Shown: positions 1 through 11,906 of the stretch, one piece after another
How positions within the stretch are numbered: position 1 is the stretch's first letter
How the letters are laid out: each line of letters begins with the position of its first letter
Origin: Silene latifolia
Taxonomy: Eukaryota; Streptophyta; Magnoliopsida; Caryophyllales; Caryophyllaceae
Assembly (NCBI RefSeq): GCF_048544455.1
Contig: NC_133534.1
Span: forward strand, 218,159,735-218,223,734
Direction of reading: 5' to 3'
DNA length: 64,000 nt
Notes under the pieces: generated by a model
Told to the model about the DNA's origin: nothing
Seen by the model: the letters and a program-made list of their open reading frames with translations, nothing else
The model's database searches: none
Made by a program: the position numbers and the translations under genes

Positions 1-47
1 TCTCTCAGCCCAAGACTAACACAAAGGTGAAATTGTGTTAAACCTGA

Positions 48-60
48 GCTCTGATAACCA
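48..60 (-). promoter_or_regulatory. Primer-binding site of element X
   Basis: On the minus strand this reads TGGTTATCAGAGC, the initiator-Met tRNA complement usual in plant Copia elements with one extra T. It lies just inside the 5' LTR of a minus-strand element whose body continues leftward out of the window. Bases 1-47 are the start of its leader. Confidence 0.75.
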
Positions 61-64
61 ATAT

Positions 65-1246
65 TGCAGTGTAAACCCTATGGGTAGGCAACAATGCACT
101 GGATCTTGCAGGACACTTTAAAAATATCAAAAGATCTTGAAAAATTCTGAAAATTTGTGGTAATTTAATTTGGATAGTAAACTGAGACTGAGCCAAATTT
201 CATGAATTTTGAAGAACTCTAAGTATTTTTTATGCTACCTGAAACAGCCTGAAATCCTGAGATTTGCAGACATACTGATTCAACTGTGAATGTGACTTGT
301 TTGAGTGACTCAAGGATATAGCTAAGACCCTAAACTCCCATAGAATATTCACATGGGTTTTAAGATTATAACTTAACAAAATTCAGACTCAAATCCACAT
401 ATTGACACATGATTTAAACTGGAATTTGCTCAACACAATTAAAATGAACCACAGTTGAACACAGGTTCAAATTAATGATGCGAAACTGACTTTGATCAAT
501 TAACCACAGAGTTCAGAGGTTAATCACCAGGTCAGGTTTCCAAACTACAGTTTAACACAAGTTTGAAAGAAATGAGAGAAGTCTCAAGGCTAATTTTCAT
601 TCAAAAACAATCTGCTCAAAACAGATGAGACACAGGTCCTTATATAGGCCTTGTCTTTGCATTACAATTCGAAACCCTAGCATCCAATGGTCCAGAATTA
701 GTCTAAGATGAATACAAACAACATAAATTATCTTACAAGCTGGTAATTAAAGTGAACAAGTGAAAACAAAAAGCAATTGGGTAAAACAAACTGAAATAAA
801 GCATGGTTGCAGGCTGTCACTGTCAGTTGTCCTATTGTGCACAGTTTGTTGTTTATTTGGTGTCTAGCTGAAGTCAAGGCTTGTTGTTGTTACCTATGGC
901 AGGCTTTATAGAAAAGTTGCAGGAACTCTTCTAAAGGAGCCTCACAAATGCCTCACCAAATAAGGAAATGTTGCTTTATGCTTTATCTCTAACATGTGAT
1001 TGCCTTGCTTTCCTGTTGCTGGAATTTCTACCGAATTACATTTCATTTTAGGATGGCTGGTAGGATGCTTAGGGACCTTGCTTGGACTCTCAGTTGAGGC
1101 CTACTCCAGCTGGCCATGTAGGCAACTGATAACTGGACCTGGTGAACCTCTTAACCAGTTGAGTTGGGGGTGGTTCATTGGGTGTTCTTTGGAACTTGGA
1201 TCGTGGCCCGATCGAATTGGGTACACCTGATTTAGGTCCTACTGCA
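65..1246 (-). repeat. 5' LTR of minus-strand element X
   Basis: The 1182-bp LTR starts TGCAGTAGGACC and ends CACTGCA in the minus-strand sense. It holds the TATA motif at 641-646 in the same CCTATATAAGGA context as solo LTRs S1 and S2, which are relatives. The PBS directly to its left shows this is the 5' LTR of an element that extends leftward, not a solo LTR. On the right it abuts the gag frame of Copia G at 1247, so X is inserted in G; the other flank and its TSD lie outside the window. Confidence 0.8.
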
Positions 1247-2953
1247 CTAATGGCTCATGAACTCAATTTAAATGCTGATGAAGCAGAAACGAGCACTCGA
1301 AAGAGTATGGCGCTCGCAAGTGAAAACAATGAGTCCGATCTAGAGGATGAAACTGTGTTGTTTGCCAAACGTTTTAGGAAGAAATTTTTCAATTTTAAAC
1401 AAAATAAAACGCTTAACAACAATAAGTCTTCTAACAAAAGGTCTTCTGATTCAAAAACTTCTTTTGCAAATAGAGGTTGCTTCAAGTATGGTGATTCTGA
1501 ACTTATGATCAAAGATTGCCCCACGTGGAAGAAAATAAAAGACAAAACCCAGAGAGACAAAAATAAGAATGAATTCAAGCAAGTCTTGATGGCTTCATGC
1601 TGGGGAGATCTAGATAAACAGGTCGATGAGGAGTCCGAAGATGAAGAAGTTGCAAATCTATGCTTAAGCAGCATAAGTTTAGATATTGATAATGATTCAA
1701 GTTCAGAATTATGTTTCATGGGAGAATCCGAATCTGATGAAGATAAAGATGAGGTAAGTTATCTTGAACTTAAGAAACAAGTTAAGAAATTATCCAAAAG
1801 TGCTTTAGTTAAGTATTTTGAACAATCGTTGGATCATTGTCACGAGCAAAGTCTTGAGTTAAAAGAATTAAAAGAGCAAATAATGGACATTGCTGAAGAA
1901 AATCAATTGCTTAAAGCAAAAGCCAAGATATTGAAATCTAAAGCTACCGTTGATGATACTGAAGCTTTGAATTCAATGGCAAATGAGAAGAAGGCTCTTG
2001 AATCTAAGGTTATAGCTAATGAAGCCATAACCAAAGAGCTGAAACTCAACATTAAGCAACTTCAAGCCAAGGTTACAGCTAATGAAGCTATAACCATGGA
2101 ATTGAAGAAACTTAATGAACTTCAAGAAACCGAGATTTCAGCCAAAGATGGTACAATCTCAGATCATAAAAAGGAAATTGATTTTCTTAATAAGCAACTA
2201 AATGAAAAGGAGATTAATCAAGCAAATATCTCAAAACAATATGAAGAGAAAATTGCTAAGTTAAATAATCTTAGTAAAGGTAGCTCTTCTACGGAAATTA
2301 AGATTGATCATACAAAATGAAATGAAGAAATACAATCCTTAAGAGAACTACTTCTTCATGCACGTAAGGTTCACGATAAATGGGAAGGAAGTACAAAGGT
2401 TTTAAACTTCTTAACAGAAAAATCCGATAACAACATGAAAATGGGATTAGGGCATGAATGCTATGGTCGTAGGGATCCTTCTAAATGCAAGGCTACTCCC
2501 TCATATTGAGATTTTAGAAAACAAGAGTACGCTGATTTACACGAGTACTTAATTTGTACTTACTGCGGTGATAAAGGTCATATAAAGGTTAATTGTGTAA
2601 AACATGCACATGATATTCGGAAAAATGTCAAGACCCACAAAGCATGTGAAGTAGTAGTTGAAGACGAGTATTCCACCATTGATGAACCAAACGATAATGA
2701 AGAACGAAATAATGAGTTTCGATGGTTTTATGATACGCGTTTTGATTTTCAAAGCAGAAAGAATGCTCCTAAACAAAACACAAATGAAACAACGAAAGCT
2801 CAAACAAATAACATTAAGAAGTCTAGATCTTATCATAAAACACGTGAAAAGAAAAGGATAGTTAGACAAATTTGGGTTCGGAGAGACTTGGTTTATAGAG
2901 AAACTAACATCAAAGGATCCAACTTAGCTTGGGTACCTAAAAATTGCCTTTGA
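1247..2953 (+). pseudogene. Copia G gag (SIRE/Maximus-like), broken
   Basis: Nucleocapsid precursor of a Ty1/Copia element, which would package element RNA in virus-like particles. The frame runs from the X insertion at 1247 and stays aligned to 4267, interrupted only by in-frame stops: TGA at 2318, 2507 and 2951 in this part. An early zinc knuckle near 1480-1520 is degenerate (second Cys and His lost). It is followed by an acidic segment and a long Lys/Glu-rich coiled coil (about 1750-2300). A good CCHC knuckle, CTYCGDKGHIKVNC, sits at 2555-2596. The acidic segment, coiled coil and late knuckle resemble the SIRE/Maximus lineage. The N-terminus is cut off by X. Lineage is inferred by eye; the Copia assignment is secure. 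Confidence 0.8.
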
Positions 2954-3478
2954 ATTATCTTGCAGGTCGTGGTGAAAGAAAACAATCAGTGGTATCTTGA
3001 CAGCGGATTCTCAAGACATATGACTGGAGACAAAAATCTATTTCTTTCACTCAAACCTTTTAATGGCGGCAAAGTCACCTTTGGAGACAATAAGAAAGGT
3101 AAAGTAGTAGGAATTGGCAAAATAGGTATCTCTCCCTCTCATGCAATTAGTGAAGTATACCTCGTAGAGGGTCTTAAACATAACTTACTAAGTATCTCAC
3201 AATTATGTGATAAAGGCAACAAATTCGTATTTCATTCATATGGTTGTCGAATCATAATTGAGGGAACTAGTAATGTCATCCTTGAAGGGCAAAGAAAGAG
3301 AAATGTATACATGATTGATTTAAATGCTATTTCTACTAACTCTTTTACATGTATGAAAGTAACTTTAGATGATATATGTTTGTGGCATAAGAGGTTTTCA
3401 CACATAAGTTCAACCATTTTAAACAAACTCAAAAGATGGGACTTGGTAGAGGGATTACCCACAATCAAGTTCGATTAA
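2954..3478 (+). pseudogene. Copia G protease and GAG-pre-integrase region
   Basis: Continues the gag frame. WYLDSGFSRHMTGD holds the aspartic protease active site (DSG), followed by the family-typical FGDNKKGKVVGIGKIG and GLKHNLLSISQLCDKG segments. Next comes the zinc-binding pre-integrase segment with LWHKRFSHIS. The stretch ends in an in-frame TAA at 3476-3478, with the same frame resuming at once in the integrase. The domain order PR-IN is diagnostic of Copia pol. Confidence 0.9.
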
Positions 3479-4267
3479 GAAAGCTTGTGTGACTCTTGTG
3501 CTCGTTGTAAATATGTAAGATCTTCTTTTAAGCCCAAAAGAGTGATTAGCACAAACAATCCTTTGGAACTGGTGCACATGGATCTATGTGGACCAATGGA
3601 AGTAAGAAGTAGAGGCGGATCGAGGTACGTATTTGTTTTGGTAGATGATTACTCAAGGTACGTTTGGCCTATCTTCTTAAGCTCTAAAGATGAGACTTTT
3701 GATAAATTTGTTGTACTAATGAAGCTTGCTCAAAACAAATATAAACATAATCTGGGTTCTATTCGTACGGATCATGGCACTGAATTTGATAACAAAGCAT
3801 TTATTGAATATTGTAGGGAGAATGGGGTAGAACACAATTTTTCTGCACCACGAACCCCACAACAAAATGGTGTTGTTGAACGTATGAATAGAACACTGGA
3901 AGATATGACACGAACCATGTTATTATGTAGTGGTTTGCCTAGAAACTTTTGGGCATAAGCCGTTAGTATTGCATGTTACGTACACAACCGTGCTATGATT
4001 AGACAAATCATTAAGAAAACTCCTTATGAATTACTCGAGGACGTAAGTTTTAATATATCACATCTTCGTTGCTTTGGAAGCAAATGTTATGTTCATAATA
4101 ATGGCAAAAATTGTTTAACTAAATTTTATCCTAGAATCGATGAAGCGATATTTATTGGTTACTCTAATCATAGCAAGGCATACAAAATTTTCAACAAAAG
4201 AACTCTATGCATAGAAGAAAGTGTACATGTTATTTTTGATGAAAATAACATGTTTGATCAGCAGAAA
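3479..4267 (+). pseudogene. Copia G integrase, truncated by LINE
   Basis: Integrase catalytic core, which joins element cDNA to chromosomal DNA. The zinc-finger cysteines CDSCARC start it. The D,D-35-E residues are visible as HMDLCGP (Asp at about 3581), RTDHGTEF and NGVVERMNR. A TAA at 3956-3958 (after RNFWA) interrupts the frame, which then continues through FGSKCYVHNN and IGYSNHSKAYKIFNKRT. It stops at about 4267, where LINE sequence begins. The RT, RNase H and 3' LTR of G are absent from the window. Five in-frame stops and no frameshift occur over the 3 kb of G. Confidence 0.88.
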
Positions 4268-4662
4268 GGTTGTGCAGGAGATGAGTCAGAGGTTGAAAAT
4301 TCCGTTCCCTGTCACTGATGTGTTTGGCTGGTGCACACAGTTGACAGGTACAGCTTTGCAGAAAGGGGTGCAGCTTGCCCGTCTATGGGGGATGGTGTAT
4401 CAAATATGGCAGCAACGAAACAAGAGTAGAATGGAAGGGATGCTGATGAGACCTGAAAGAACTGTCAGTCAGATTATTGAGGAGATTAGAGCAAGAATAT
4501 TTGGAAGAGACTTGAGATTGATCACAAAAACGGACTTAGGATGGTTACAAAGCAAGGAACTTTATGTACTGGAACCTTAATGATGCTTGAGAAACTCTTG
4601 TACCATATTTTTTGATTTATAATAGATATACTCACATTTTACCAAAAAAAAAAAAAAAAAAG
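4268..4662 (+). mobile_element. 5'-truncated LINE copy 1 (3' tail)
   Basis: About 395 bp holding only the C-terminal end of an L1-type LINE ORF2 (WGMVYQIWQQRNKSRMEG and the residues to a stop near 4580), a short 3' UTR and a poly(A) of about 18 As ending near 4662. The tail WQQRN...RMEG matches the WMARN...RIDG tail of LINE copy 2, so both are one broad family. Its 5' junction in Copia G is placed near 4268 from the change in coding content; I could not identify a clean TSD. Confidence 0.75.
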
Positions 4663-4663
4663 A

Positions 4664-5953
4664 AGTATCCTGGGAAATATACTGATTAGTCAGGATTTGG
4701 TGAGGTTGTATGAGAGGAAAAGTGCTTCCCCTAGGTGTTTAGTGAAGGTGGATCTTAGGAAAGCATATGACACTATAGAGTGGGATTTTGTTGCTAATAT
4801 GTTAGATGCACTTCACTTTCCTCCTCACTTTATCAAGCTTATTCTGCAATGTGTAAGTACTACTTCTTATACCATTGGGTTGAATGGCCAGACTTATGGA
4901 TTCTTTCATGGACAACGAGGTTTAAGACAGGGAGATCCCATTTCTCCCCTGATCTTTACTTTGTGTATGGAGTACTTAAGTAGGCTTTTGGTACTGAGGA
5001 GTGGGCTGCCTGGTTTTAAGTTCCATCCATTGTGCAGGAGTTTGAGGATGACTCACCTCATGTTTGCAGATGATTTACTTTTATTCTGTAAGGGTGAGGT
5101 GAAGTCTATTTGCATTATTATGGAATTGTTTAAAAGATTCTCCACAGCTTCTGGTTTGTGTATCAACAATGATAAGTCTGATTTTTATTGCAATGGTATG
5201 CAGCCTGCTATGGTTTCTCAGGTACTTAAAGGGACTGGATTTAAGAAAGGAAGATTGCCCTTCAAATACTTGGGTGTGAATATATCTCATAAGAGGCTGA
5301 CCAAGAGTGACTGTAATATTTTGGTGGATAGGATGATTCAGAGAATTAGAGGATGGAATAGTAGGAAAATTTCTTACACTGGCCGTCTCACATTGGTTAA
5401 ATCAGTCCTGTCCACTATTCATAATTATTGGTCCCAGATCTTTGTGTTGCCTATTAGAGTGATGGATAGGATCCAAGCTCTTTGTAGGAATTTTTTGTGG
5501 GAAGGAAGTGATAAGTACTCTAAGGCCCCATTGGTTAACTGGAATGTGTTATGTAAGTCTAAGGAGCATGGAGGGCTTGGCTTGATTGATAGCAAACAGT
5601 GGAACATTGCGGTCATTGGCAAACTTGTATAGTGGTTGGCAACTAAACAGGATTATTTGTGGATTAGGTGGGTGGATAATGTTTACTTAAAGGGTAAGGA
5701 CTGGATGAATTATGAACCCTCTCCTTCTAGCTCTTGGGCTTGGAGGAAAATTTGTGATGTGAAGAACATATATAAACCAGGCTATGTGCAAGGAAAATGG
5801 TGTGGTGATGATTGCTACACAATTGCTAATGGGTATGATTGGTTAAGGCAGGAACAGTTGATGAAGGTTCAATGGTATTATGTGGTTTGGAACAGATATA
5901 ATTTCCCAAATGGAGCTTTACTATGTGGCTTCAACAGCAGCAGAGACTTCTAA
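4664..5953 (+). pseudogene. LINE reverse transcriptase (ORF2 fragment)
   Basis: Non-LTR reverse transcriptase, which copies LINE RNA at a nicked target site. Motifs in order are SQDLVRLYERK, VDLRKAYDTIEWDF (catalytic Asp), RQGDPISPLIFTL, the catalytic FADDLLLF near 5062-5085, FKYLGVNI and GWNSRKISYTGRLTLV. The palm catalytic residues are intact. An in-frame TAG follows at about 5630 and the frame resumes through DNVYLKGKDWMNYE. The endonuclease domain and the RT N-terminus are missing through 5' truncation. Confidence 0.88.
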
Positions 5954-6370
5954 CACTTGACAGATTAGCCAAGATGGGTATGGTGGTGCCTACTGACTGC
6001 TTTCTTTGTGGTTCTGCACCTGAATCTCATTCTCACTTGTTTTCTGAATGTGTCTATACTCTGAAATGTCACCAGTTGATTCTTTGAATGGCTACTGACT
6101 ACCTAAACGTGATATTGCTAATCGTGTTAAAATTGCAAAGAAGCATGGCCATCTATGTTGATCGTGCAGATTACTATGGCGGTTGTAGTTGGGACTATCT
6201 ACTGGATTTGGATGGCGAGAAATACCTGCAGGATTGATGGGTATGTGCTACACCCTGTGCATCTGATCCAGAAGGTTAAAGAGAACTGCAGGAGAAGACT
6301 GAAAGGGATTTTTCAAGGGGCTATGAAATTGTCTGATAGTTTATGGTGTCATGAGAAAGGTTTAGCGTAA
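5925..6370 (+). pseudogene. LINE ORF2 C-terminus with zf-RVT remnant
   Basis: After a frameshift near 5930 the sequence encodes LTLDRLAKMG and then CFLCGSAPESHSHLFSEC, the zf-RVT zinc-finger pattern at the C-terminus of plant LINE ORF2 proteins. A further shift leads to the tail IYWIWMARNTCRIDG, ending at 6370. Bases 6371-6489 are the LINE 3' UTR. Confidence 0.75.
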
Positions 6371-6499
6371 GTTTTGTTCTTAATGATAATGTATACAGTA
6401 GTACACAAAGCAGTGATCACATATATAGGACATTGATGTAAATGGTTGTCCGTTTGGACATTGAGCTATAATATATACTAACATTCCACCAAAAAAAAA

Positions 6500-7161
6500 T
6501 CCTTGACCAAACCCTTGGCTAGCTTGGTTTCCATGGTAAAAGTTTTGATTACCTTGGTTCCCTTGGTTACCCCCATATTCTTGGTATGCTTGAGGTTGGT
6601 TGGCAAAACTTTGGTTGGATCCTTGGTTGTTATTGAATGGGGGCCTAGGTGGGCGGTTGGAGAAATTGTTAAATGCTTGGAAAGCATTCACCTCTTGCAC
6701 ATTGTTCCCATCAAATTTGTTATAATGGTTATTTGCACACACTTCATAAGTGTGACCCATTCCTCCACATGAATCACACGTTGATCTTTGCGTCACTTCC
6801 TCCATGGATGGTCCATGAGAAGTGGTAGTTTGATTTACTTGGTTCACATGCTTCTTCTTACTCAACTCTTTAAGCTTCTTGGTGAGCATATCAAGCTTAG
6901 CATTGGTCTCCACATTCACTAAGAATTCGGGAGGGTGCTTATTTCTTCACAAGATATTTCCTCGTGAGCTGTAGTTGGCCTCCGAGTCTACCATCTTTTT
7001 GATTAGTGTCGTCCCTTCCTCATCACCCAAATGATCGCATCCCCCTCCCGCGGAGGCATTCACCATTTCCTTAGTTCTTGGCAACAAGGTTTGGAAGAAG
7101 ATTTGGGTGACATACCACTCCGGAATCCCGTGGTGAGGACAACTAGCGATAAGGTCTTGAT
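6500..7161 (-). pseudogene. Gypsy B gag, C-terminal half
   Basis: Athila-like Gypsy nucleocapsid. In the minus-strand sense it reads HHGIPEWYVTQ, a NASAGGGCD segment, and then a CCHC zinc knuckle CDSCGGMGHTYEVC (about 6740-6790). A Gln/Asn/Gly-rich tail of the kind seen in plant Gypsy gags follows. It joins the N-terminal half at 17251-17949 across Copia A. It stops at 6500 against the LINE poly(A), so all B pol sequence is missing from the window. Confidence 0.85.
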
Positions 7162-7166
7162 ATCTA

Positions 7167-8460
7167 TATTAGGTTCATATGCCTATTATTAGACTCTTCT
7201 AATAGTGAACTAATTAAGTTCTTAATTAGTTGTTCTTTAGATCTAGTGCATGCATAACAAAATAAGAGATTTATAAGAAAAACAATGTCCCTTACATTGT
7301 AGGATGGTTTGAAATTTTGGGCACAAATAAGGTCACCTTCCTTATTTGTTCTTGAGCTTAAAATGTTGGATGATCCTCTAAAAATCCCAATGTAGAGATT
7401 CTCCTTTGATTGCACCCAAGACTAATCCCTTAAACTAGTATACTAATTAACTAGATTAATACACTAGTACCCTTAACATTAATTCTAATATTGTTATTAT
7501 TACTACACTAGTAACCTTATTTTGATATTAGAATTTGTGAAGAACAATCTTTTAATCTTCTAAAACATTTTAGAGAGAAGTTGGAGAGTAGAGAAAATTT
7601 TGCATGTAGATGTGAATGAATGTTGGTTGGATAATAAGAGAACAATTCTCTTATATAAAGAGGAGTAAAACCGGTGGGGGGGAAAGGAGTACATGCCAAA
7701 AATTGGAATCTCTTTTTTCTTTTTCTCTTATCCATGATATAGGTATGTAAGGCTAGATGTAGGCAGGCATCATTATGCTATTTTATCAAATAAAATAAAA
7801 CAACCATAATCCATCACTACTCCCTCCATTCGATCTATATCACATAAAATGGACAACCATTTTATTTTGTCAATTTGTTATTTGTCACACAATATGTCAC
7901 ATGTAGTATGTTACATGTTATTAATTAATTTAATGCATATATATTTATCACATAAATATCATTTTATGAATTAATTAAATTACATACAATAAATTGACTA
8001 GTGATACTTGATCACATAAATAAAATGGGTCATATAATCATAATTCACAACATCTTGTAATTATAATTAACCATTCATTCTTATCTCAATTGTTTCTCAA
8101 ATAATAAACAATTTTAGTAATAAAGTATTTTAATTACTAAAATAAATCTTATTTAATCCCATTACAATAAGATATAAATATTCTCTCTCACAATTGAATT
8201 GTTCAATTTTAAGGAATTGATTAACTTATATCGTTATACAATTAATCAATTTGTCTATTAAGGGAATTTTCCTTTAGGTGTGACCTTAAGGGATCAACTG
8301 ACCACCACCGTCAAACGTCAGTAATGTCAAACTCTAGTTAGCCAATCATTACCGATTAATGATGATCAGTTGACTATATATAATCAATCATCCCTTACGT
8401 ATTCTTAATATGAGATTTAAACATGTGATCGCACTATTGTTGAGGACACATATTCCAACA
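7167..8460 (-). repeat. 3' LTR of Copia A
   Basis: 1294 bp. In sense it begins TGTTGGAATATGTGTCC and ends in CCTAATA, where the usual terminal CA has become TA. The U3 start (TGTTGGA.TATGTGTCCTCAACAATAGTGCG) is shared with the LTRs of F and, more distantly, C. Short open frames inside it recur in all four A/F LTR copies only because the DNA is repeated. Confidence 0.92.
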
Positions 8461-9110
8461 ATCTCCCACTTGTCCGAGACAAGTGTGCGTCACCAATTCT
8501 CTTGTCCTATTACAATCTCCCACTCAATGCAAGGTGTCTTGCAGGTCGTCCTTGCACTTGATCATATCTTGAGTGGTTTTCTCGATCTAGAGTGTAACTG
8601 TCTGACCGGAATTATCTACATAGATACTCTCCGAGCGTGGCCACGCATTTCCAGTTCACTACTCCTCGAGTGGCCTTGAGATTTCAAACAACCGTGAGAA
8701 GGGGTGGACAATTCCCATGGCACTATTCCCTTTGTTTAGCCACAGTTCATCATAACCCAAAATATACCCATTTTACCTCAGTTACGACAGTCGTAGAGCA
8801 TAAATCAAAGCCAATCAGAAATTTGTGCCAACTTGGGCGAATAGTCTCTAGTCAAACGAATTGAATCATAAAAATACTATAGCAGCTCTTGCCAGGACCA
8901 GGCTTTATGAATTACCAGAACTCTATAAGCGGTCACTGCTCGACAGAGTGTCCCATACAGTCTGCCTATGTGATCGACTAGTCATCTCATATGACTCTAT
9001 GTCACTTAAACTTGCCATCAATCACATCACACTCTAGTCACTTCGAGACGTCACCTCTTCTAAGTGACTAGGGGCGAGTACTATATCAATCCAGTTCACT
9101 TTAATGGTTT
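8461..9110 (-). other. Copia A polypurine tract and 3' non-coding region
   Basis: Sense AAGTGGGAGAT at 8461-8471 touches the LTR and is the plus-strand primer. A second GTGGGAGATTGT copy lies about 55 bp further in. The roughly 600 bp beyond match the 3' regions of F (about 49480-50101) and C (about 38010-38596), including the GATGACTAGTCGATCACATAG stretch. No protein-coding signal in sense. Confidence 0.75.
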
Positions 9111-10618
9111 CAATTTGTCTCTACAACCCATTTGAATTTAACAAAGTAACGGGTGAGTTTAATAAAACTCAAATGATAAATGCGATTATCATATATGAAT
9201 AGTCAATACACTATTACTACTTCATATTTTATAATCTTTAGTGTACCTTTTACACTAGTTGAAATGAAACAAAAGCTTGGCAAGTGGATATACCATATAT
9301 CCAAATATTCCAACTTCATAAGTTGCTATTTTCTTCTATTCAATGTTATTTCTAATAACATGAATTTTATCTAAGTATATGTCTAGTCCTCTTACTAGAC
9401 TTGGGCTCTTTAACTTGAAAGATGCTCCTACTGTTATCACATAACTTGTGATAAAGTCTTTGGGAGAGGAATCTACTCTCATTCCCTACGTTGACCATTT
9501 TATCACAATTTACTTAGATTCCTTTCTTAGAATTTGCAATGTACGAAACTAAAACACTTTTCTAGTCTCTTACTCTTAAGTCAATAAAATCAAGCCAGGA
9601 TTTCAACAAATCCTTTTCAGTTTGGAAACTATAGTTAGTGCAACCCTTCAACACATAACTTAGTTTATCATCCAAACAATCGAACAAATCCTCAATTGTT
9701 CTTTAAGGCTTTCACAAGACCATCTTATGAATTAACCTGTTATTGACTTATTATGCTCCTAGCATATACTTCATCACGGCGTGTGCGTCTGTTGGTATAC
9801 ATGATCATTGTAATGGCGGAAACATTAGCAAATGACTTCATGTGATCAACAACTTAATAGGTTCAGTGAATGACCATGACTCCATCATAGTAATTCCACT
9901 TTCATCACCATGAATAACCTATTCAACCTTGTTGATTTTAAACAGATTTGAAAGATCTTATCATCATAAGGCTCTTAATTCTATGCCAATATTCTCTCAC
10001 ATAGATTCAGAAATCTTAGAATATATCGCACCTTTTCCTAGTCTCCCAATCACTCTTTCACAGAAGAGATCATTGGTACATTATTCTCAATAAGTAATAT
10101 GTTATCAACATATAAGACATGGAAAAATAATTCTAGCTCCCACTTAACTTCATGTATAATCATTATTCTTCAATCATGTGAATGAACCCATTCTTAATTA
10201 TCACATGAACGAAAAGTATAATCCTTTGATGCTTACTTAAGACCATTATGAGATCACTTAAGAAAGCTACGCATAACATGTTAGGATTCTTAGATATTTA
10301 TCTAAGGTTTTGTGTTCCAAACACATTCCTTTTCAAAATTCCCATTTTAGAAAAGCGAATCTTTATTATCATTTGCCATTCTTCATTAAAATGAATTGTA
10401 GCAATTCCTAACATGATTTATCTTGATCAACATCTTTATGTCGATCTATGCTCACATTTACTCTAAAACTCTATTCACTTTAAGGAGACCCTCGCCTTTA
10501 AGTAAATCTACTCTTTGAGTAACAATCTTTGGATTGTAATGCTATGGCTCGTATGTAACAAAGTCGATTTGGGACAATACCATTACTTTTGCAAAGCAAC
10601 ATTTTAACAACAAGACAT
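9111..10618 (-). pseudogene. Copia A RT/RNase H remnant
   Basis: Heavily decayed pol on the minus strand with stops in all frames. The catalytic RT motif is recognisable at 10101-10112 as YVDN (TAT GTT GAT AAC), where YVDD is required. The following ILLIEN and SSVKE segment matches ILLIGN..SLTSVKEWLG in Copia C. The same YVDN change is present in F at 48429-48440. It is interrupted on its 5' side by solo LTR S1. Confidence 0.7.
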
Positions 10619-10623
10619 GTGTG

Positions 10624-11901
10624 TGCAGCATGAGCTGATACCCATGCTAACACTCTTTTGGAGGCTGACCAGGAGCAAGCAAGGCAAACTCATGCTGAGC
10701 CAGGGATACCAGGCTTAAATCAAACCAGGAACAACACTCAGGCAACCTCATCTAGCAGTACAGTCTCGTCAGGCCACCAGAACAGCAGCCAGGCCGGCCA
10801 CCAACAGCCACCTTGGCCAGCTGACTCTCTTTTAAACTCATATTAAATCAGTCCTAAGGAGTCAGGGACCAATCCTAAAGAATTCCGCAGAAAAATGAAA
10901 ACTGAAGCAAGTTGCAGGTATGGTAATTCAGATAAAGCAAGTTTGCCATTTTTGGCCAAGCAGGTGAAAACTCTCAACAAAGAAAACTCTGGCTTATTTC
11001 AACATTCATAGATGAAGCCTTGAGCCACACAAGATGCCTGGACCAGGGCCATTTTGACTTCCAACAACCAGCCAAAGAGACACAACAGTCAAGAGGACAA
11101 CCTGTCACTATCAGTCTGCAACTCTTTTATTCCATTCAGTTTGCCTTAAATTTCTTTTGTATCCGTTGTAAAATAAGTCCACTACACTTGTTTGCTTTCC
11201 AAGTTTAATCCTGGCCCTTAGATGGAGTTGTCTAGGGTTTATCATGTACTGAAAACTTCATAGGAAGGCCTATATAAGGACCATTCCTCAGTCTGTTTTA
11301 TTCAGACTTTGATTAATGAAAAACCTTGAGATTTCTCTCAAAATTTGCAAATCTTATTAACTTTGCCGAGTCTTAGTTATAAGTCAGACTTAATATCTTC
11401 TTGTGCTTGCTTAGAAGGTGATTAAGGATCTGTGGTGTTACTTAGAACAAGTCTGTGCTTGCTTGAACTGTTTTAAGTGCATTGTCTGATTATGCTTGAG
11501 TTGATTCTGTGCTTGCTTGAACAATTCAGTCTTAATCTCTCCAAATTATTAAGTTTAGTCTCTGTGCTTGCTTGAGAGTAAATTTGATAATTATATCCCT
11601 TTTATATTCAGAAAATATCACAAATAAAGTCACAAGAGTCTTCCTGAGAAACTGTCTGAGATTTCACCTATGTCAGCCTGGTCTTCTAATTATTAAAAAT
11701 ACTTAGAATGCGTGTAAAATTCTGAGATTTGACACAGTTTAAGTTTACAATTTTAAATAAATTGTCACCAAGTTTCATAATTTTCCAAGTCCATTTACCA
11801 TTTTTACAAAAATCTTCAAGTTTATTGCATCCCCTGAACATTGCTCTTTGTCTGTTTTAGGGAGTGTTCAATTTGTGTCTGTCCCCATAGTTTACACTAC
11901 A
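10624..11901 (+). mobile_element. Solo LTR S1 (X family)
   Basis: A 1278-bp LTR, TGCAGCATGAGC...TTACACTACA, flanked by the TSD gtgtg at 10619-10623 and 11902-11906, with no internal domain. TATA motif at 11271-11276. Closely related in layout to S2 and to the LTR of X. It formed by LTR-LTR recombination after insertion into Copia A; without it the A sequence is continuous and matches F near 47,900. Small open frames inside are not genes. Confidence 0.93.
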
Positions 11902-11906
11902 GTGTG

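Larger units (their letters stand above)
4663..6499 (+). mobile_element. 5'-truncated LINE copy 2 with poly(A)
   Basis: A second, longer L1-type LINE lies head to tail behind the first and starts inside the RT domain. It ends with the motif ATTCCACC and a run of As at 6490-6499, directly against minus-strand Gypsy B gag. The 5' truncation is typical of target-primed reverse transcription. Because it follows the poly(A) of copy 1 directly, it may have inserted in that tail. No convincing TSD could be read. Confidence 0.85.

Noticed and set aside
1255..1719. 154-codon minus-strand frame with a hydrophobic stretch
   Set aside because: It is the antisense shadow of the Copia G gag frame.
7164..7415. 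Conserved 80-codon frame seen again at 43672-43908
   Set aside because: It lies within the LTRs of Copia A and F and recurs because the LTR is repeated; no start context or domain.
10658..11208. Two small open frames
   Set aside because: Both lie inside solo LTR S1 and are not shared as frames with S2.
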